From assembly GCF_036240795.1 (NCBI RefSeq), contig NZ_CP108454.1, forward strand, positions 682,001 through 746,000: a stretch of 64,000 nucleotides of DNA, given 5' to 3'. The stretch's first letter is position 1, and every line of letters begins with the position of its first letter. This stretch comes from Streptomyces sp. NBC_01268. GTDB taxonomy: Bacteria > Actinomycetota > Actinomycetes > Streptomycetales > Streptomycetaceae. The position numbers were made by a program, and so were the translations under genes. A model generated the notes under the pieces. The model worked only from the letters and a program-made list of their open reading frames with translations, was not told the origin of the DNA and made no database searches. Below, one piece after another: positions 17,874 to 26,056 of this stretch.

Positions 17874-18917
17874 TCAGTGCGCGGCGGCCAAAGCGGGCTC
17901 GGACCGCACGGGCCCTTCGAGCAGGGTCCGGAGCAGGGACACCCGTCGCTCGGCGGACGGCACCTCGGCCAGCAGGGCGGCCAGCAGCGCGATCCGCGCC
18001 TGACCGGGCCGCAGCGTCCCGGCGAGAACCGCACCGGCGGCGGCCAGGTCGACGGCCCCGCCGCCCGTGTAGACCTCGGCGACCGGACCGGAGGCGACCC
18101 GCGTGGACAGGACGACGAGGACGCCCTGGGAGACGGCGTCGGCGACGGCCGCGGCTATCTCGGGAGTGGCGTTCCCGGCGCCGGTGCCGACGAGGACGAC
18201 ACCGCGCGCCCCGGCCGCGACCGACGCGTTCAGGAGCACCGGGTCCCCGTCGGAGTGGTGCATCACGATGTCGACGCGGGGCACGGCGGCCGCCCCGGCG
18301 GCGGGCGCGGGCAGGGGCGCCGGCCGCACGGGCTCGCGCTCGATGTCGACCTGGCCGAAGCCGAGCCGGCCCACCCGCTCGCCGGAGGGGTCGGCGAAGG
18401 GGTCGGAGGCGAGGGTCTTGGTCTTGACCGTGCCGCGGGCGGCGTGGACCAGGCCGTCGAAGACGACGAGGACGCCGAGGCCGTGCACGGTGGCGGCGAC
18501 CTGGAGCGCGTCGTAGAGGTTCCCGGGACCGTCGCCGTCGCCCGTGCCGAAGGGCCGCTGGGCACCGGTGAAGACCACGGTGCGCGGGTCGGAGTGGTGC
18601 AGGTCCAGGAAGAAGGCCGACTCCTCGAGGGTGTCGGTGCCGTGGGTGACCACGATGCCGTCGACACCGGGGTCGGCGAGCGTCTCGCGGACGGCGCGCA
18701 GCAGACCCAGCTGGCGGTCGGTGGTCATCCGGGAGCTGTTGACGTTGAACAGGTCGAGGACCTCGACGTTCACGCCGTCGGGCACGGCCGCGGTGGCGAC
18801 GACGTCGTCACCGGAGGCGTCGGCGGCATAGCCGCTGCCCGTCCAGCGGCTCGCGATGGTGCCGCCGGTGCTGATCACCACGATGCGGCGAGGCCTGGCG
18901 TCGCGCGTCCATTTCAT
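17874..18917 (-). CDS. L-asparaginase
   Basis: Hydrolyses asparagine to aspartate and ammonia. The 347-residue protein carries both family signatures: VVISTGGTIASR with the first catalytic Thr near residue 17-20, and VVTHGTDTLEESAFF with the second Thr-Asp pair. The body TGAQRPFGTGDGDGPGNL also fits. No signal peptide, so it is cytoplasmic. The ATG at 18917 has AAAGGA 9 bases upstream; an in-frame start at 18974 lies in the regulatory region and is less likely. It is divergent from an Lrp/AsnC regulator and followed by aspA. Confidence 0.92.
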   Translation of the reverse strand: MKWTRDARPRRIVVISTGGTIASRWTGSGYAADASGDDVVATAAVPDGVNVEVLDLFNVNSSRMTTDRQLGLLRAVRETLADPGVDGIVVTHGTDTLEESAFFLDLHHSDPRTVVFTGAQRPFGTGDGDGPGNLYDALQVAATVHGLGVLVVFDGLVHAARGTVKTKTLASDPFADPSGERVGRLGFGQVDIEREPVRPAPLPAPAAGAAAVPRVDIVMHHSDGDPVLLNASVAAGARGVVLVGTGAGNATPEIAAAVADAVSQGVLVVLSTRVASGPVAEVYTGGGAVDLAAAGAVLAGTLRPGQARIALLAALLAEVPSAERRVSLLRTLLEGPVRSEPALAAAH

Positions 18918-18983
18918 ACCCGTACATCCTTTTCCCTCACAGTACGCCGCAACGATAGGCCAATGAGCACGCAAGACGATTGC

Positions 18984-19000
18984 GATTCCAACCCGGAATC
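18984..19000. promoter_or_regulatory. Candidate Lrp/AsnC operator
   Basis: GATTCC-AACCC-GGAATC, perfect 6-base arms, 17 bases long, lies in the 110-base region between the divergent asparaginase and Lrp/AsnC genes. Size and symmetry fit Lrp-family sites. Confidence 0.5.
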
Positions 19001-19015
19001 ATGAACTCCGTGGCG

Positions 19016-19021
19016 GATAAT
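19016..19021 (+). promoter_or_regulatory. -10 element for a leaderless Lrp-type mRNA
   Basis: GATAAT ends 6 bases before the ATG at 19028, and no Shine-Dalgarno sequence is seen, so transcription probably starts at or near the start codon. No good -35 is visible. Confidence 0.45.
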
Positions 19022-19027
19022 TGCGCC

Positions 19028-19483
19028 ATGGACAGAATCGATCTCCACATCTTGCGCGAGCTCCAGGAGGACGGCCGCCTGAGCAACCAGGAGCTGGCCC
19101 AGCGCATCGGCCTCAGCCCCTCCCCCTGCATGCGCAGGGTCCGCCAGCTGGAACAGGACGGCGTGATCCAGGGGTACCGGGCCGTCATCGACCCGGCGGC
19201 CGTCGGCCGGAGCTTCGAGGTCCTGGTCTCGGTCGAGGTGAAGCGGGACCGGGAGACGGTCGAGGCCTTCGAGGAGGCGCTGCAGGACATCCCGGACGTC
19301 ATCGAGGCGTACCGCCTCTTCGGCAGCCCCGGATGCCTGCTGCGGATCGCGGTCGCGGACCTCGCCGCGTACGAGCGCCTGTGGATCGAACGACTGACGA
19401 CGCTGGTCGGGGTCACGGAGGTGAACTCCCAGATCATCATGAAGCGGGTCAAGGAGCCCAGGGGCCTCCCGGTCGAGCGCTGA
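19028..19483 (+). CDS. Lrp/AsnC family transcriptional regulator
   Basis: Regulator of 151 residues, normal for the family. Helix-turn-helix at ~5-50 (LHILRELQEDGRLSNQELAQ then RIGLSPSPCMRRVRQLE) and an amino-acid-sensing RAM domain at ~65-145 (RLFGSPGCLLRIAVADLAAY). It is divergent from asparaginase and aspartate ammonia-lyase, so it likely controls that pathway in response to asparagine or aspartate (inference). The ATG at 19028 begins the HTH domain directly; an in-frame ATG at 18980 would overlap the operator. Confidence 0.88.
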   Translation: MDRIDLHILRELQEDGRLSNQELAQRIGLSPSPCMRRVRQLEQDGVIQGYRAVIDPAAVGRSFEVLVSVEVKRDRETVEAFEEALQDIPDVIEAYRLFGSPGCLLRIAVADLAAYERLWIERLTTLVGVTEVNSQIIMKRVKEPRGLPVER

Positions 19484-19662
19484 TCCGCGGCCGGAACGTC
19501 AATCTCCGGGCGGAGCAAGGCATTCCATAGGCGGGATCTGGTCATGTACGGTTCAACCGCGCGTGATCTGGGCGTCCGATCCCCGACGTTCTACGCGCGC
19601 AGAGTGGGCGCCCGCACCGCCTTTCCGCCACATCGCCCCTTCCCCTCACGGAGGTCTGACGG

Positions 19663-21189
19663 ATGCTCGGACTCAGAAGGTCCACCCGCCACACCGCGAC
19701 GCACCGCACCACCCCGCACCGCCCCGCGACCGCACGCCTCGCCGCCCTGACCGCCGTCGGCGCGCTCGGCGCCCTCGTCGCCGGCGCTGCCGCCCCCGCG
19801 ACGGCGGCCACCGCGGTGGGCACCGCCGTGCCGCAGGAGACCGCGACGGCCGCCGCGCCCCTGCGCGTCCTGTTCGACAACTCCAAGGCGGAGACCGCCG
19901 GAAACGCCGACTGGATCATCGGCACCGGCCAGCCCGACCCGCTCACCCAGAACGCCTCGCCCGCGACCGAGAAGGACTGGACCGGGGCCATCTCGGCCTG
20001 GGGCGTGGCGCTGCAGCGGACCGGCCGGTACGCGCTCAAGACGCTGCCTTCGGGCGGCACCATCACCTACGGCACCACGGCCGCCACCGACCTGCAGAAC
20101 TTCGACACCTTCGTGCTGCCCGAGCCCAACGTGCGGCTCAGCGCGAGCGAGAAGACCGCGGTGATGAAGTTCGTCCAGAACGGCGGCGGTCTGTTCCTGG
20201 TCTCCGACCACGCGGACGCCGACCGCAACAACGACGGCTGGGACGCGCTGGAGATCATCAACGATCTGATGGCCGACAACGGCGTCGACAACACCGACCC
20301 GTTCGGCTTCACGCTCGACACCGGAACGGTGCAGACGGACAACCCGCGTGCGATCGCCGACACCGCCGACCCCGTCCTGAACGGCACCTTCGGCAAGGTG
20401 ACGGGCAGCATCATCCGCAGCGGCACCACGGCCACCCTCAAGCCGGCCGACAACCCCAGCGTCAAGGGCCTCGTCTACCGCACCGGCTACTCGGGCAACA
20501 CCGGCGCGTTCTTCGCGACGAGCACCTTCGGCAGCGGGCGCGTCGCCGTGTGGGGCGACAGCTCGCCGATCGACGACGGCACCGGCCAGTCCGGCAACAC
20601 CCTGTACGACGGCTGGAACGACACCGCCGGCACGAACGCGGCGCTCGCCCTGAACGCCACCGACTGGCTCTCGAAGGCGACCACCGGCGGGGGCGGCGGG
20701 GGCGGGGGCGGCACCTGCACCGCCGGCCAGCTGCTGGCCAACCCGGGCTTCGAGTCGGGCGACACCTCCTGGACCGGCTCGGCCGGCGTCATCACGAACG
20801 ACACCGGGCGCCCGGCCCGTACCGGCGCGTACAAGGCGTGGCTGAGCGGCTACGGCTCCGCCCACACCGACACCCTCTCCCAGACGGTGGCGATCCCCGC
20901 GGGCTGCACGACCGCCACGTTCGGCTTCCACACGCGCATCGACACGGCCGAGACCACCACGACCACCGCGTACGACACGCTCAAGGTCCAGGTCCTGAAC
21001 AGCGGCGGCACGGTGCTGTCCACGCTCGCGACCTACTCGAACCTCAACGCGTCGAGCGGCTACGTCCAGCGCTCCTTCGACCTGGCCGCGTACGCGGGCC
21101 AGACGGTCACGCTGAAGTTCACCGGCGCGGAGGGCTCGACCCTCCAGACCTCCTTCGTCATCGACGACACCGCGCTGACCGTGGGCTGA
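19663..21189 (+). CDS. Secreted protein, amidotransferase-like N-terminal and beta-sandwich C-terminal domains
   Basis: Exported protein of 508 residues; enzymatic function unknown. A signal peptide (~1-48, ending ATAA) is followed by a domain (~67-330) with [20 protein letters not shown] and [12 protein letters not shown], which resembles ThuA/DUF4350-type glutamine-amidotransferase-like folds. Then comes a poly-Gly linker (GGGGGGGGG near 343) and a C-terminal module (~355-508) with [14 protein letters not shown] and DTLSQTV, the beta-sandwich often attached to secreted Streptomyces and myxobacterial proteases. The ATG has ACGGAGG upstream. The next gene encodes a secreted nuclease. Confidence 0.72.
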   Translation: MLGLRRSTRHTATHRTTPHRPATARLAALTAVGALGALVAGAAAPATAATAVGTAVPQETATAAAPLRVLFDNSKAETAGNADWIIGTGQPDPLTQNASPATEKDWTGAISAWGVALQRTGRYALKTLPSGGTITYGTTAATDLQNFDTFVLPEPNVRLSASEKTAVMKFVQNGGGLFLVSDHADADRNNDGWDALEIINDLMADNGVDNTDPFGFTLDTGTVQTDNPRAIADTADPVLNGTFGKVTGSIIRSGTTATLKPADNPSVKGLVYRTGYSGNTGAFFATSTFGSGRVAVWGDSSPIDDGTGQSGNTLYDGWNDTAGTNAALALNATDWLSKATTGGGGGGGGGTCTAGQLLANPGFESGDTSWTGSAGVITNDTGRPARTGAYKAWLSGYGSAHTDTLSQTVAIPAGCTTATFGFHTRIDTAETTTTTAYDTLKVQVLNSGGTVLSTLATYSNLNASSGYVQRSFDLAAYAGQTVTLKFTGAEGSTLQTSFVIDDTALTVG

Positions 21190-21284
21190 CCCACCACCCG
21201 CGCACGCGCAGCGTCACCCCGCACCACGCACCGCCGCGATACGCACGCCACCACCCCACCCCCACCCCCCTCAGGAGGACCCCC

Positions 21285-22085
21285 ATGTCCGTCGCGTCCA
21301 TAGGCAGATGGAAGGTGTGGGCAGCGCTGTCCGCCGCCGTCGTCGGCCTCACGCTCCCCACGCTCACCGCGACCCCCGCGAGCGCCACGACCACCGCGTA
21401 CGACGCCACGTACTACAAGAACGCGGTCGGCAAGTCCGGCACGAGCCTGAAGTCCTCGCTGCACACCATCATCAGCAGCCAGAGCAAGATCTCGTACGAC
21501 GCGGTCTGGAACGCGCTCAAGGTCACGGACCAGGACCCCAACAACACCGCCAACGTGATCCTGCTCTACAGCGGCACCTCGCGCAGCAAGACCCTCAACG
21601 GCGGCGATGTGGGCGACTGGAACCGCGAGCACGTGTGGGCCCAGTCGCACGGCAACTTCGGCACCTCGGCCGGTCCGGGCACCGACCTGCACCACCTGCG
21701 CGCGGCGGACGTCCAGGTCAACAGCACGCGCGGCAACAAGGACTTCGACAACGGCGGCACCGCGGTCAGCGGCGCGCCGGGCAGCTACACGGACAGCAAC
21801 TCGTTCGAACCGCGCGACGCGGACAAGGGCGACGTGGCCCGCATGATCCTCTACATGGCCGTCCGCTACGAGGGCGACGACGCGTGGGCGGACCTGGAGC
21901 CCAACGAGTCGACGACGAACGGCAGCGTCCCGTTCATGGGCCGCCTGTCGGTCCTGAAGCAGTGGAACGAGCAGGACCCGCCGAGCGCGTTCGAGGAGCG
22001 TCGCAACGACGTCATCTTCAACAGCTACCAGGGCAACCGGAACCCGTTCATCGACCACCCGGAGTGGGTCGAGGCGATCTGGTAG
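21285..22085 (+). CDS. Secreted endonuclease I family nuclease
   Basis: Extracellular DNase/RNase of 266 residues. Signal peptide ~1-36 (ATPASA-TTT). The active-site region DWNREHVWAQSHG matches the beta-beta-alpha-metal motif of endonuclease I (PF04231), with DLHHLRAADVQVNSTRGN and later GNRNPFIDHPEW as expected C-terminal landmarks. The ATG has AGGAGG 7 bases upstream. It may scavenge phosphate or nucleosides from external nucleic acids. It follows the other secreted protein by 95 bases and ends in a strong hairpin. Confidence 0.88.
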   Translation: MSVASIGRWKVWAALSAAVVGLTLPTLTATPASATTTAYDATYYKNAVGKSGTSLKSSLHTIISSQSKISYDAVWNALKVTDQDPNNTANVILLYSGTSRSKTLNGGDVGDWNREHVWAQSHGNFGTSAGPGTDLHHLRAADVQVNSTRGNKDFDNGGTAVSGAPGSYTDSNSFEPRDADKGDVARMILYMAVRYEGDDAWADLEPNESTTNGSVPFMGRLSVLKQWNEQDPPSAFEERRNDVIFNSYQGNRNPFIDHPEWVEAIW

Positions 22086-22103
22086 GCACCGAGCGGAACG
22101 GAG

Positions 22104-22134
22104 GCACGCCGGGCCGTACGACGGCCCGGCGTGC
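22104..22134 (+). terminator. Terminator hairpin after the nuclease gene
   Basis: Perfect 14-base inverted repeat (GCACGCCGGGCCGT and its complement) with a 3-base loop, 18 bases after the stop. No T-tract. Confidence 0.7.
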
Positions 22135-22274
22135 GCCGGTTGGACGTTCCGCCGAGGGATCCCGGCATCCATGGTCGGGAACGCGCATTGCCCCCACGGG
22201 CGACACCAGCCTGAAATGCCGAGGTCAGCACGTGTCCACGCGCCCGGTCGAGGGACCGGCACCGAAGGAAGCAC

Positions 22275-23621
22275 ATGACCTCCCTGCTTGACGGCTGCAA
22301 GCCCTGGCCCGAGGAATTCGTCGACCACTACTGGGCGGCCGGGCACTGGCAAGGCAACACGCTCGACAACCTGTTGCGCGGCTGGGCCCTGGACCACGGC
22401 CCGCGCACGGCGCTCGTCCACGGGGACACCCGCCTCACGTACGCGGCCCTGAACCGGCGCGCGGACCGGATGGCCGCCGGCTTCCGGCTGCGCGGGCTGC
22501 GGCGCGGGCAGCGGGTCGTCGTGCAGCTGCCGAACGTGCCGGAGTTCGTCGTCAGCGTGTTCGCGCTGCTGCGCGCCGGGGCCGTCCCCGTCCTCTGCCC
22601 GATGACGCACCGCATGCCCGAGGTGTCCCACCTGGTCCACCTCACCCAGGCCGTCGGCTACATCGGCCCGTCGGTGCACGACGGCTTCGACCACACGGCC
22701 ATGGCCGCGGGGATCGCCACCCAGGGCCCCTTCCTGCGCCGGGTGTTCACGTACGAGCCGCCGGGCGCGGGCTCCCCGTACGGCGGCCTGACGACCGACC
22801 CGGCGGGCTGCCACTACAGCCCGCTCGGCTCCATCGACGCCCCGCCCGAGCCGGCGCTCGCGCAGAGCGCCGACCAGGTGGCGCTGCTCCTGCCCTCCGG
22901 GGACCGTCTCGTCCCGCGCACGCACAACGACTACGCCTATCAGGCGCGGGCCGCCGCCGAGCAGGTGTCGCTCACCGAGGACGACGTGTACCTCGCCGCG
23001 CTGCCCGCCGCGTCCAACTTCGCCTTCGGCTGCCCCGGCATCCTCGGCACGCTCACCGCGGGCGGCACCGTCGTCCTGGCCGGTACCCCGGACCCGGCGG
23101 AGTGCCTGCCGGTCATCGCGCGCGAGCGCGTGACCGTCACGTCGGTGTCCTCGGCCGTCGCGGAAAGCTGGCTCGACGCCCGTCCCGCGCCCTGCCCCGC
23201 CGAGCTGAGCAGCCTGCGCCTCCTGCAGATCGGCGGCGCTCTTCTGCCCGGCCCGGCCGCGGAGCGCCTCGCCTCCGCACGTGCGTGCCGCCTGCAACAG
23301 GTCTTCGACCTGCCCGAAGGCGTCCTCGCCCTCACCCGCCCCGCCGAGGGCGCGCCGGCCTCGCACGGCCGCCCGCTCTCCCCCGACGACCAGGTCCGCC
23401 TCGTCGACACCCATGACGCGGACGTGCCCGACGGCACCCCTGGACACCTCCTCGTCCGGGGCCCGTACACCCCCCGCGGCTCCTACCGCGCCCCCGACCA
23501 CGACGCCCTCGCCTTCACCCGGCACGGCTACCTCCGCACGGGCGCCCTCGCCCGCCGCACCCCGGACGGCACCCTGCTGGTGACGGGTCGCGTCACGGGG
23601 GTGCCGGCCCGGGAAGGGTGA
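22275..23621 (+). CDS. Degenerate EntE/DhbE-like AMP-binding protein (probable pseudoenzyme)
   Basis: 448 residues related to aryl-acid adenylating enzymes such as EntE/DhbE, seen in the start PWPEEFVDHYWAAGHWQG and in PRTHNDYAYQARAAAEQVSL. The family is ~540 residues, and this protein lacks the C-terminal subdomain with the catalytic Lys. The phosphate-binding loop is missing: LLLPSG runs straight into DRLVPRTHNDY near 205-218. The FGMAEG motif is FDLPEG, and the conserved Asp of RTGD is Ala (YLRTGALARR). Reading frame and codon use are intact and an AAGGAA site precedes the ATG, so it is not a decayed gene. Adenylation seems unlikely; a binding or regulatory role is possible. Confidence 0.75.
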   Translation: MTSLLDGCKPWPEEFVDHYWAAGHWQGNTLDNLLRGWALDHGPRTALVHGDTRLTYAALNRRADRMAAGFRLRGLRRGQRVVVQLPNVPEFVVSVFALLRAGAVPVLCPMTHRMPEVSHLVHLTQAVGYIGPSVHDGFDHTAMAAGIATQGPFLRRVFTYEPPGAGSPYGGLTTDPAGCHYSPLGSIDAPPEPALAQSADQVALLLPSGDRLVPRTHNDYAYQARAAAEQVSLTEDDVYLAALPAASNFAFGCPGILGTLTAGGTVVLAGTPDPAECLPVIARERVTVTSVSSAVAESWLDARPAPCPAELSSLRLLQIGGALLPGPAAERLASARACRLQQVFDLPEGVLALTRPAEGAPASHGRPLSPDDQVRLVDTHDADVPDGTPGHLLVRGPYTPRGSYRAPDHDALAFTRHGYLRTGALARRTPDGTLLVTGRVTGVPAREG

Positions 23622-23726
23622 CCGTGCCGCACCCGGCGCCGTCACGCGTTCGGGTGCCCGGGCTCGCGGGGTTCCGGGGCGGCTCGCAGGCTGGGAGGGT
23701 CCGTCCCGTCTGCGAGGAGTCGGCCG

Positions 23727-24443
23727 ATGGCCTCGACCGCGTACCGTTACGACGATCTCCGTGCGCTCTTCATCAACTGCACGCTCAAGCGCTCCCCCGA
23801 AGTGAGCAACACCGAGGGGCTGATCGCGCGCAGCCGGGAGGTGATGACGGGGCAGGGGGTGACGACCTCGCTCGTCCGGGCGGTCGATCACGACATCGCC
23901 ACCGGGGTGTGGCCGGACATGACCGAGCACGGGTGGGAGTCGGACGCCTGGCCCGCCCTGTACGAGCAGGTGATGGCGGCCGACATCCTGGTGCTGTGCG
24001 GGCCGATCTGGCTGGGTGACAACAGCTCCGTGATGAAGCGGGTGATCGAGCGGCTCTACGGCTGCTCCGGTCTCCTCAACAGCGAGGGCCAGTACGCGTA
24101 CTACGGGCGGGTCGGTGGCTGTCTCGTCACCGGCAACGAGGACGGCGTGAAGCACTGTGCCATGAACGTGCTCTACAGCCTCCAGCACCTCGGCTACTCC
24201 GTGCCGCCGCAGGCCGACGCGGGGTGGATCGGGGAGGCCGGGCCGGGACCGTCGTACCTGGACCCGGGCTCGGGCGGGCCGGACAACGACTTCACCAACC
24301 GCAACACGTCCTTCATGGCGTGGAACCTCATGCACCTGGCCGCCCTGCTCAAGCGGTCCGGCGGCATCCCGGCGCACGGCAACCAGCGCTCCGTGTGGGA
24401 CGCGGGCTGCCGGCCGGACTTCGCCAATCCCGAGCACCGTTGA
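23727..24443 (+). CDS. Flavodoxin-like NAD(P)H-dependent oxidoreductase
   Basis: 238-residue protein of the FMN-reductase/flavodoxin fold: LRALFINCTLKRSPEVSNTE is the FMN phosphate-binding start, and ADILVLCGPIWLGDNSSVMKR the second FMN segment. A late Asn-rich segment (NDFTNRNTSFMAWN) is also present. The physiological substrate is unknown. The ATG has GAGGAG upstream. It follows the degenerate adenylation gene by 105 bases in the same direction, which may or may not be meaningful. Confidence 0.8.
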   Translation: MASTAYRYDDLRALFINCTLKRSPEVSNTEGLIARSREVMTGQGVTTSLVRAVDHDIATGVWPDMTEHGWESDAWPALYEQVMAADILVLCGPIWLGDNSSVMKRVIERLYGCSGLLNSEGQYAYYGRVGGCLVTGNEDGVKHCAMNVLYSLQHLGYSVPPQADAGWIGEAGPGPSYLDPGSGGPDNDFTNRNTSFMAWNLMHLAALLKRSGGIPAHGNQRSVWDAGCRPDFANPEHR

Positions 24444-24468
24444 GGCCGGGGCGAGGTCCCGGCACCCG

Positions 24469-25185
24469 TCAGCGTCCGAAGAGGCGGCGCACCGCCACCT
24501 CGCGGTAGTGGCGCACGTGGTGCAGCGCGTACGCGGCCGCGGCGTCCGCGTCCGCCGCGGCGATCGCCTCGTACAGCAGGCGGTGCTCCTCCCACAGCGG
24601 TCCCGGGTCGTCCACCTGCCGGAACAACCAGCGCAGTCGGCCCTCCAGGGACTCCAGCGCGGTGACGAGCAGGTCGTTGCGCGACATGCGCACGATCTCG
24701 GCGTGGAAGGCGGCGTTCGCGCGCGACAGGTCCTCGGGGCCCCCGGAGTCGGTGGCGGCGCGGGCCCGCGCGAGCAGTCTGGCGAGGGCGTCGAGCTCGG
24801 TGAGGGTGCGACGTTCGGAGGCGCGGCGGACGGCCAGGACCTCCAGCGCCTCGCGCATGTCGAAGAGGTTCTCGACGTCCTGCGGGGTCATCTCGCGGAC
24901 CACGATCCGGCGTTGCGAGACGGTCCGCAGGAAGCCCTCGCCGATGAGGATGCGGATCGCCTCCCGCACCGGGACCCGTGAGACGCCGAAGTCCTCGGCC
25001 ACGTCGCGTTCGACGAGCCGGTCGCCCGGCTTGAGCCGGCCGGCGATGATGCGGTCGCGCAGTCCCTCACAGACCTGGTCGCGGAGCCAGCCCCCTGAGG
25101 GGGCGGCCGCGCCGGCGCCGCCCGAGCCGCCCTTCCGCGAGCCCGCGCCCGGCCGCGCCCCCGGCCCCGGTTCCGCCCCGGTCAT
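24469..25185 (-). CDS. GntR family regulator, FCD (FadR) type
   Basis: 238 residues. A Gly/Ala/Pro-rich leader (~1-32) precedes a winged helix (DRLVERDVAEDFGVSRVPVREA) and an all-helical FCD effector domain (~105-230), with the metal-binding pattern around NAAFHAEIVRMSRN and ALHHVRHYREV. The ATG at 25185 has GGAGGAC immediately upstream. The effector is unknown; such regulators usually sense small organic acids. It is convergent with the oxidoreductase gene and divergent from the iron-box gene, so it could act locally. Confidence 0.84.
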   Translation of the reverse strand: MTGAEPGPGARPGAGSRKGGSGGAGAAAPSGGWLRDQVCEGLRDRIIAGRLKPGDRLVERDVAEDFGVSRVPVREAIRILIGEGFLRTVSQRRIVVREMTPQDVENLFDMREALEVLAVRRASERRTLTELDALARLLARARAATDSGGPEDLSRANAAFHAEIVRMSRNDLLVTALESLEGRLRWLFRQVDDPGPLWEEHRLLYEAIAAADADAAAAYALHHVRHYREVAVRRLFGR

Positions 25186-25281
25186 GTGTCCTCCCGGTGT
25201 TCAGGCCTTACCGTATGCCACCCGCGCGCCGCTCCGGCACGACCCCCGGCCGCGGCCCCGCGCCGACCTGCCGTGATCCAC

Positions 25282-25322
25282 TTGACGTGCTCACAGAAGG
25301 CACTTAGCTTCGCCTTACCTAA
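25282..25322 (+). promoter_or_regulatory. Promoter overlapped by DmdR-type iron box
   Basis: TTGACG (25282-25287) and TAGCTT (25305-25310) are 17 bases apart. A 19-base sequence at 25304-25322 reads on the minus strand TTAGGTAAGGCGAAGCTAA, about 16 of 19 positions of the DmdR/IdeR iron-box consensus as I recall it. The box covers the -10, so iron-loaded DmdR should repress. Confidence 0.78.
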
Positions 25323-25369
25323 CTTCCAGATCCGCGCTCCCCCGCGGCCCGCCCCGAAAGACTCCTGTC

Positions 25370-25960
25370 ATGCCGAGACCCCTGCCGCGCCCGCACCTGA
25401 CCAGCCCCGCTGCGACGGCGGACGCGGCAGCGCCGCATGAGCTCACCCCCGGCTGGCTCCTCGCGGCGGTCGGCGCGCTCGCCGCCGCCTTCCTCGCCGC
25501 CTCCTGCTGGACCTCCGGACACGTGCACGCGGGCGTCACCCTGCAGACCGCCGCCCGGTTCCTGCACGTGGCGAGCCTCGTCGTCGGGCTCGGCTCGGTG
25601 CTCGCGGTCGACTGGTTCGCGGTGCTGTGGCTGACCGGGCGGCGACCGCTCGCCGGGGTCCTCGACACCGCCTGCGCGCTCCAGACCCCGATAGGGGCCG
25701 GGCTCGGCGGCCTCACCGTCACCGGGCTCTTCCTCCGCCCCGACCTCGGCTCCCCGCTCACCCTGGTCAAGCTGGGCCTCGTGCTCGCCGTCACCCTGAA
25801 CGGTCTGTACGCCCACCGCCTCGGCCAGCTCCTGGAGCGCTTCCGCGGCAACGGCGCCGTGCCGCGCCGCCTGCTCGTGCGCTCGGCCGCCGCCGCGACC
25901 GTCAGCCAGGTGGGCTGGTGGGGCGCGACCTTCATCGGCTTCCTCAACAGCCAGTCCTGA
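25370..25960 (+). CDS. Iron-regulated integral membrane protein of unknown function
   Basis: 196 residues with about four to five hydrophobic segments: WLLAAVGALAAAFLAASCW (~29-47), FLHVASLVVGLGSVLAVDWF (~64-83), GAGLGGLTVTGLFL (~109-122), LVKLGLVLAVTLNGLYAH (~131-148) and QVGWWGATFIGFLN (~180-193). His residues sit at the start of the second and end of the fourth, as in small haem- or metal-binding membrane proteins, but I do not recognise a named family. The start ATG has only a weak ribosome-binding site. The iron box upstream indicates expression in iron limitation, which suggests a role in iron uptake or sparing. Confidence 0.75.
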   Translation: MPRPLPRPHLTSPAATADAAAPHELTPGWLLAAVGALAAAFLAASCWTSGHVHAGVTLQTAARFLHVASLVVGLGSVLAVDWFAVLWLTGRRPLAGVLDTACALQTPIGAGLGGLTVTGLFLRPDLGSPLTLVKLGLVLAVTLNGLYAHRLGQLLERFRGNGAVPRRLLVRSAAAATVSQVGWWGATFIGFLNSQS

Positions 25961-26021
25961 CCCCGCCCGACCCCTTCGACCGGTCCTGACCCCCTTTCAC
26001 CGCCCCCGGTCCGGCCCGGTT

Positions 26022-26050
26022 TTGGATTGCCGGACGATCATCCATACGAT
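26022..26050 (+). promoter_or_regulatory. Promoter for a leaderless VWA mRNA
   Basis: TTGGAT (26022-26027) and TACGAT (26045-26050) with a 17-base spacer. The -10 ends 6 bases before the ATG, and no Shine-Dalgarno sequence is visible, so the mRNA is probably leaderless. Confidence 0.6.
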
Positions 26051-26056
26051 CCTGCG

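Noticed and set aside
21060-24437. Long minus-strand frame over nuclease and adenylation genes
   Set aside because: Arg/Pro/Gly-rich and without motifs; plus strand carries readable proteins.
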